From NCBI GenBank assembly GCA_039583875.1, contig CM077161.1:62191885-62255884 (forward strand): 64,000 nucleotides of DNA, given 5' to 3'. Origin of the DNA: Platanthera guangdongensis (Eukaryota > Streptophyta > Magnoliopsida > Asparagales > Orchidaceae). The translations under genes and the position numbers were made by a program. The notes beneath the pieces were generated by a model, which worked only from the letters and a program-made list of their open reading frames with translations, did not search any database and was not told where the DNA came from. The stretch's first letter is position 1. The number at the start of each line of letters is the position of its first letter. Below, one piece after another: positions 57,942 through 64,000 of this stretch.

Positions 57942-59041
57942 CTTCAATCACATCCTGGGGATTCCGTTCTTGCGCCATGTCCAGAGTGTATACTTGATCT
58001 CGGGCAGGACCGGGGTTTCCTCCTCACAGTCCTCATCCTCGACCATGCATATAACCACGACCCCGCGGAGCTGTCGGAGGGATAGAAGGAGGGACATTCC
58101 CAAACAACCGCAGGCAGAAACGTCGAATATGGCCCGGCTGGTTGCATTCAAAATAGACCAGCCCACGACTCCCCTCAGGTTGCTGAAATTGTTGAGGATG
58201 TGGTGGTGGAGGCAATGCGGCAACTGCGAAATCGGGTGCTCCACTCTAAAATCTCGGTGGAAACGTCCTCCACCTCTTTGATGTCCTATTCCTCCTCTAA
58301 AGTCCCGCATTCTTTTGTTGCTTGGGCCAGCTTCTATCATGCCCTCCGCAGGTCTCTTACTACTACTCAAGTGGTCCACCTCCAATCTCTTCGCCATGTC
58401 GATAATCTCCGCCAAGCTAGCGTCTGCTATAAACAAAGGTCCTGCCTTAGGGGATCTCGCAACCCTTTGTATAAACGCTTGGCGTATTCTCTATCATCCA
58501 AATCATAAGAATCCGCGAACCTCGCGAGGTGCTGAAACTCTCGCTGATATTCCATAACTGATTTTGATCCTTGCTTCAGCAGAATAAACCTCTCTTCGAG
58601 TTCATTTCGAGTGGATGTGGGAATGAAGTGCTCCCATATGACATCCGAGAACTCGCTCCCACTTATCTCTATATAGACCCGACCTTGGAAGGTGGAGCAC
58701 ATGAGGGACTTCCACCACCTCTTAGTATGTAGTTCCAAGACGGACACCGCAAACGTCACAGCCATGTTGACTGGGCAACGGATCCCGGCCAACAACTCCT
58801 GCACCGTGTCAAGACATTCCTCTGTCAGTACGGCCGACTCCGTCCCGAGGTAGGAGGGAGGGGAGAGGGCCCGAAAGGTGCTCAACTAGTTAGAGCCCAG
58901 AGCCTGTTGTTGCACCGGAGGCTGTTGCGCCCTAAAGCCATCCAGGATGGCGGTGAGCGTTTAAACCAACTCAGATTGTTGGAACTGAGTGGGTATGGAA
59001 GGGGCAGGAGTGCCCCCCATCGACTCAGCGTGCACTGGAAT
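57942..59041 (-). pseudogene. Element B gag, second exon (decayed)
   Basis: It begins after a GTGTAG acceptor at 59042 and reads IPVHAESMGGTPAPSIPTQ, then the gag core (VTFAVSVLELHTKRWWKSLM, EYQREFQHLARFADSY) and AEIIDMAKRLEVDHL. The zinc knuckle is YFECNQPGHIRRFC near 58140, with Tyr in place of the first Cys. Stops are TAA 58961-58963 and TAG 58886-58888, both at probable Gln codons. Frameshifts lie near 58440 and 58220. Confidence 0.82.
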
Positions 59042-59225
59042 CTACACGTAAAACACAAACGTATGGTCAGGTTGGCTAATCTTAAGGTCAAAGTTGGACA
59101 AACTTAGTGTGTATTACATATGTGCACACCACTGCTTCCGCTAAGTCAGGTTGTCCCCAAACTAACTAATCGAACGGGGGTTGTACCATTGTTGAATGAC
59201 TTCTTTAGTTTAAGATCATGGCAAA
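59042..59225 (-). other. Element B leader, internal part of the predicted LTR-to-gag intron
   Basis: No ORF is seen. It joins the primer site to the gag acceptor TTGTGTTTTACGTGTAG ending at 59042. The intron would run from the 5' LTR copy of 53469 to 59042 and remove the primer site. Confidence 0.6.
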
Positions 59226-59234
59226 TTGATACCA
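59226..59234 (-). other. Primer-binding site of element B (Met tRNA type)
   Basis: Minus-strand TGGTATCAA, two bases from the LTR end. It matches the first eight bases of the initiator-Met site. Confidence 0.7.
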
Positions 59235-59236
59235 TT

Positions 59237-60356
59237 TGTAAGACCCCCCTCCCGGATCCCAAAACACGGCACGAAGGGGGTCTTATGCCCAGAATAACCG
59301 CCTTTCGGTAGCATTAGCACACGAGCTAACCTGTACCACAAGACGCATATTCTGCCGACTACAACCAATATCAATAATTATGCCAACCCAACTAAAATAT
59401 AATATCAAGAGAAGTCAAATCCACACCAAGTATATATGTCCAAAGTACATCAAAATAAAGAAGCTAACACATGCTTCTATAATAAATCAGAGTACAGCTA
59501 ATAAATGCCCAAAAGGGGATACATCAGAGTCGCCTAACACTCACATCAGTAACTGATGGTAGCGACGGTACCGTCTCTTCAGGCACTGTCGTCCTGGCCT
59601 GGCTGTCCTGTTGCAAATTCTACGGCTGCTCTACCTGCGGGGAGACCTCCTAAAAAGGAAGATGTAGCAATAGTTAGTCGAAAAGACTAAGTGGCTTCAC
59701 ATCTGCTCCCCCGGCGACTCCTCGACACTGGGCGGAGAAAAGAGCAAGGGTACAAAGTATAATAAATAGTATAACATGTACAAGCAGGTGGTAATGGTAT
59801 AATAAGATTAATAGCATTTTATTCTTGAATTTCTACATAAACAATAACAAACCATCAAGTACAAGTAACTGTAGCAGGAAAGTAACTTAACTTATAAGGA
59901 TGCCCATACAAGCTTATAAGTTAAGGATCGGTTTACATAAAGTAACTCATCGTATAGGAGTGCCCATACAAACTTATACGATGAGGGTCTTGTTGTGCAA
60001 TGTTATGAAATGGTATGTATGATATGAAATGACTCACCCATGATCACACACATGCAACCGCTATGCCGACATAGACTAGTAGTTCCCACTATTCAAGCAG
60101 GTGGCTAACCTCTCAGGCATCAACCGCCGTGGCCAGGCGGTGACAGTAGAGAGGGAATCTCTAATACTAGGCATGTTTCCATACTACTTCACCTAGGCCT
60201 CCATACGCCTCAACGCTAAGGACACAACAGCGGAGCCCATGCGTACTATGGCCCAGTGGGGGTCTCGGGTAGGTGTGCACCGAGAACACAGCCCCGAACT
60301 GGCCTTGTGTGACCCGGAAGGGGCCTCGGAAGAAAGCACGAGCACACAACCCAACC
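59237..60356 (-). repeat. Element B 5' LTR, cut by element F
   Basis: Collinear with 50972-52090, including both hairpins (59886-59985). It breaks at CAACC (60352-60356), the probable target site of element F. The rest, with promoter and gag exon 1, is beyond the window. Confidence 0.9.
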
Positions 60357-62006
60357 TGAAAGTGCAGCTAGATCTGATATACTCTAAAGGGGGGGGGGGG
60401 TGAATAGAGTATGTTGCTTAAAAACTTTTTACAACAGTTGTTATAATCTGAGTGAACAGGGAAGTAAATATTAAATCTAATCACAGAAACTATATAATCA
60501 CAAAGTAACCTACAAAAGAAATTAATCAAAAAGTAACCTACAAAAGAAATTAATCACAGATCCTAACTAATCACAGATCACAGCCAGAAACAAAAATAAA
60601 GATAAGCAAGCCAGAAGACACAAGGAGCTATAGTGGTTCCCCTAAACTTGGGTACATCCACTCTTCTACCACCCTAGGTAGGAATCCACTGCAGGATGAG
60701 TTGATCAGGTGTCCTGGGAACCAATGAGCTTTTGATAAGTTGCTCAAAAACCAAATCAGATTTTTTGATCAGGTGTCTTGCCACCAATGAGCTTTTGATA
60801 AGGTGCTCAAAAACCAATCACAAACTTTTGAAGGGAGTTTGAAAAACCCTTTACAGAGATGGGGATGAGAGAGTGATGGAAGTCTTCTCTTTCTCAAAGC
60901 AGCTGAGAAGACTATGTGGACTTTGATGTTGTCAAAGCTCCCCCTGAGTTCTTGAGATGTTCAGGAAATGAAGCTTTGCTGTAGGGTGATAGGCCTTCAG
61001 AAGTTGATCTCCAGCAAATGATGATTTCAGCAACAGCTGAAATGTTAGGTATCTGGAGTCTTGAATGAAGTTGGCCTTGAACACTTGAATTAACAGAGAT
61101 CTGAAGATTTCAGTTGGTTGATCTCCTTGGTTGTGTATTCTTGTATGAATTCTTTTAGACAGAGAATGTCTACAGCTCTTTCTCTTTTTCTCTTGTGAAT
61201 AGTTGATGTTGAGAAAGATGTTGTTCCAGAGAAAATTTTGTTCTAGTTCTTCTTGTTCTGCTTATCTGTACTATATGAGTGAGAGATTTAAAAAGCTTGT
61301 CTTTTATTCCCTGATTCTGAATAGAAAATGATCCTCTGTCAAGAATAGCCGTTGGCATGTCATTAAATGACTTCCTTAATTGCCTTTGTCTTCTGGGGGA
61401 AAGTCCAAAGAAACATTCCTTGATAATCCCTTGAAAGTTGGTCCAGAAATAAATGAAAACGGCTACAAAATATTCTGAATTAATTGATGTGAATAACTCC
61501 TTAACTGTCCTGAATTTGAATCTTGAAAATCATTTACCTCTTCAGAAAAACGTCGAACTGAGCTCTACTATCGTCGATCTGAGCTCAGCGATTTGGACTT
61601 AGTCAGCAACAGAGATCGTCGATCTGAGCTCAACTATCGTCGAACTGAGCTCAGAGATAGAGAATCAATACTGGAGTCAAGATCATCGAACTGAGCTCGA
61701 AGATCGTCGAATGGAGTTCAACGATTTGTTGAAGTTGAGCTCAGCGATCGTCGAATGGAGTTCGACGATCTGTCGAAGTTGAGCTAGACGATCATCGATT
61801 GGAGTTCGATGATTCGTCGTACTGAGCTCGACGATATGACTTAGTCTCCAAACTGAAAAACTTTGGTCTTGAGGGCAGCTTCCAAACCTAACTACTAACC
61901 CTTAGACCCAATTCTAGTTGACCTTTAGATCTATACAGGAGGTCAAAAATAGGTTTCCTAAAGACATAGTGATCCTGACCCAAATTAGTAATAGGGTGTT
62001 CCAACA
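60357..62006 (-). repeat. Element F 3' LTR
   Basis: TGAAAGTGCAG to TGTTCCAACA in plus orientation. G-run of about eleven at 60388-60400 (poly-C in element sense). Positions 61545-61835 are dense in GAGCTC and TCGACGATC words. Ordinary AT-rich LTR sequence otherwise. Confidence 0.93.
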
Positions 62007-62164
62007 ATCTCCCCCTATTTGGGTTAGGATTACTATTTACAGAACTTTCAAAAAAAAAATTAAAGAACAACATACAAAGCAACAATAAACAATCAACAAG
62101 CAGAATCACAGATATATTATCCCAGACAGAAATCAGAAATCAGAATAATTGTCATCTTACAGAA
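62007..62164 (-). other. Element F polypurine tract and 3' untranslated region
   Basis: Minus-sense AAATAGGGGGAGAT at 62007-62020 abuts the LTR and matches the tract of element E. The remainder is AT-rich with no ORF. Confidence 0.85.
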
Positions 62165-64000
62165 TTATTCCTTCTCCCTACTCTTTATAAGTTTGATTTC
62201 TCTATTAGGATTAAGAGCTTCCTTTTTGGATCTTCTGTCATCAGCTGCACCTAAAGAGGTTTGTTGTTTAGGCCTTGGTACCACAGCTTCAGGATGCAGC
62301 TCCATATATCTTTCAGAATCAAAAAATTTGCTTGAGGAATATCTTTCCAGTTCCTTCTTTCTTTGTTCAGACAATGTAGTAATGTTGGAGGTATCTCTGC
62401 CTTGCTCTTTAGCTTTCTTGATTTGATCCAGGGCAGCTAATTCTTTCATCCTGGCAGTCCATGCAGTAGGATTATTTTCTGGATCTTCAAAGGGCACTGG
62501 AGGCTCATATCTGTTGGATGGATTATCTTGAGGAGCTCTGGATGAGACTACTTCTTTTAACTTATAGGGAAAAGGACCTGATGTTGTATCTGATGAAGCT
62601 TGTCCTTCCCTAGAGTATGGATGTTGTCTAGAATAGCCCTTGGAGTAGACTTGGAATTCCCTCTGGCTTCCTCTATAACTTACTTTCCTTGATTGAGAAC
62701 CTCTGGACTGGCTTCCCCTATAATAAGATCTTGCATGAGGCTGATAGGGGGTTTGGCTTTTAGCAGAAGGTTGAGCAGCTGAGCTTCCACCTGCACCTGC
62801 ATCAGGAGGAGGTGGTGGAGGAGGATGAGGATGATGAAACTGAGAAGATCCTTTCTCATACTTCCTCTTCTTTTTCATGGCTTTAAGTTGGTTCTTGGAA
62901 TACTGCATCCAATGTTCAGTAATGGGGCAGTCATGAAGAATGTAATAAGGAATATCATTAGTGTCCTTGAATTTGGCTGGAGGCACCCTTTTCATAGCTT
63001 TGCTCCTTGCCTTTCTTTTCCTGGCTATGGTGGCAGAAGAATCATCAGAATCAGTCCTGATTCATCACTTTTAGAGCTTTGCTCATCATATAAAGCATCA
63101 ATCTTTTTCATATATTCTTTTTGAAGTTGAGTTGGAGCAGATGAAACAGCAGTTGTAGCAGCAGCAGATACAACACTAGTAACAACAGAAGTTGTAGCAG
63201 TAGCAGTAGTAACAACAGATATAGAAGTTTCAGGAGAAATACTTGCAGAAGATACAACAGCAGTAATATCAGCAGTAACTAGAGCAGCAACAGATTCAGA
63301 GAGAATACTTTCAGATACAAGAACCTCAGCATCAGTAATAACAACAGGAATAACATCAGCAATAACAGAAGGCTCAAAATCATATGCCTCTGTCATCTAC
63401 ATATCCTTAGAGATTAACTCATCAGCAGTATCAACAATATCAGCAGCAGTAACAGAAACATCAACAATATTTTCAGCAGGAATAGCAGCAGCATCACTGG
63501 AACCAGAAGGCTCAGCAGTAGAGAGGGAATTGATGAATGAAGTTATAACACTAGTGTCACAACTTGAGAAGGGCACAATGGCCTTGGAAAGATCCTCTGA
63601 TGGCTGGACTGCAACTTTCTCTGGAAGACAACTGAAATAAGCTGAATCAAAAATTGATAATAAGGACCTGATGTCCACTGAGAAGACTGTAACTGGAGGG
63701 GTTGAAACTGGAGCTTGAGTAACAACAGCAGCAGCATGAGAAATGGCAGCAGTAGCAGTAGCAGGCAATCTAACTTCATAAGGCATCTCCCCCTGCCTCG
63801 ATTCAGAGAGAGCTGGATCAAGTCACCTAGAGGAAGGGATTGCCTAAGGAAATAGAGAGGATAGCCTGGCAGAAAGGGCTGCCACTGACTGAAGAAGTGG
63901 AGCCAAGGAGGTCTCCAATAGAAGTGATAGCCTGGGGGCTAGCAGTTCATATAACTTGTGGGCTAGGGCAGGAATGTCTACTTGCTCAGCAGGGACTTGA
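62165..64000 (-). pseudogene. Element F extra ORF (distal part, decayed)
   Basis: Read on the minus strand from the window end: an Ala/Leu-rich segment (AHKLYELLAPRLSLLLETSL), then a long Ala/Thr/Val/Ser-rich low-complexity region coded by GTAGCA/ACAACA-like triplets (63120-63790). A Lys/Arg-rich junction and a C-terminal part (ILHDCPITEHWMQYSKNQLK, a Pro run, SYYRGSQSRGSQSR, ALNPNREIKLIKSREKE) follow. Stops lie at 63394-63396 and above 63790, and a frameshift near 63035-63060 separates the two long frames. It holds the same position as the extra ORF of element E but shows no clear sequence kinship. No membrane segment is evident. Function unknown. Confidence 0.65.

Larger units (their letters stand above)
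50972..60356 (-). mobile_element. Element B: chromodomain-bearing Ty3/gypsy retrotransposon (Tekay/Del-like)
   Basis: 3' LTR 50972-54383, coding region 54481-59041, primer site near 59226-59234, 5' LTR from 59237, broken at 60356 by element F. The LTR begins TGTAACGCCCC in element sense, usual for Tekay/Del chromoviruses. Visible differences between the LTR copies run near 10% in the first 75 bp, so the copy is old. It lies in the LTR of element A; the five bases before it are CCTTT. Two introns are predicted. Confidence 0.88.
60357..64000 (-). mobile_element. Element F: Sirevirus-like Ty1/copia element, 3' end only in window
   Basis: 3' LTR 60357-62006 (1650 bp), polypurine tract directly next to it, and the distal part of an extra ORF up to the window end. 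Same family as the LTR at 1-1473. Pol is not reached. It inserted into the 5' LTR of element B. Confidence 0.88.

Overview
The window is plant nuclear DNA (a dicot is likely from the families present) made entirely of nested LTR retrotransposons. I see no cellular protein gene, tRNA, rRNA or CRISPR array. Family assignments come from motifs read in the translations, from primer-binding sites and from target-site duplications (TSDs). No database search was possible.

Nesting, outermost first. Element A is an old minus-strand Ty3/gypsy chromovirus-like element (1474-2984 and 48585-50971). Its gag is split by element E, a plus-strand Ty1/copia Sirevirus-like element (2985-48584; 1754- and 1789-bp LTRs). 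The gag of E is split by element C, a plus-strand Ty3/gypsy Tat-lineage element (5331-38626; two 736-bp LTRs; TSD CATAT). The integrase of C is split by element D, a minus-strand Ty3/gypsy Athila element (10787-30865; outer LTRs 1760/1761 bp; TSD GTCAG). LTR divergence fits this order: about 25 differences by eye between the outer LTRs of D, about 30 in 736 bp for C, and clearly more for E. On the right, the LTR of A is interrupted by element B, a minus-strand chromovirus with a C-terminal chromodomain (50972-60356). Its 5' LTR is interrupted in turn by element F, a minus-strand Sirevirus-like element (60357 to the window end). A second LTR of the F family lies at 1-1473, inside the pol of A.

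All coding regions are decayed. Most stops in E, C, A and B sit where a CAG, CAA, CGA or TGG codon would be expected, the pattern left by deamination of methylated cytosine. E and C keep their gag-pol frames with stops but no visible frameshift.

Most interesting content. (1) A and B each appear to start gag inside the LTR, with a short first exon behind a TATA box, followed by an intron that would remove the rest of the LTR and the primer-binding site. (2) A and B also share a short intron at the same phase-1 glycine codon just before the protease. Splicing is required in A (92 bp) and optional for frame in B (96 bp). (3) The 3' region of C carries two antisense genes, each with its own TATAAATA box. 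One has two phase-consistent introns and a domain resembling the 'putative gypsy type transposon' family (PF04195). (4) Each family carries its own CG-containing short word, often palindromic, at high density. (5) The LTR of B holds twin hairpins with identical geometry, the same loop and unrelated stems. (6) D is a composite of two units with three full LTRs, one partial LTR and patchwork junctions.
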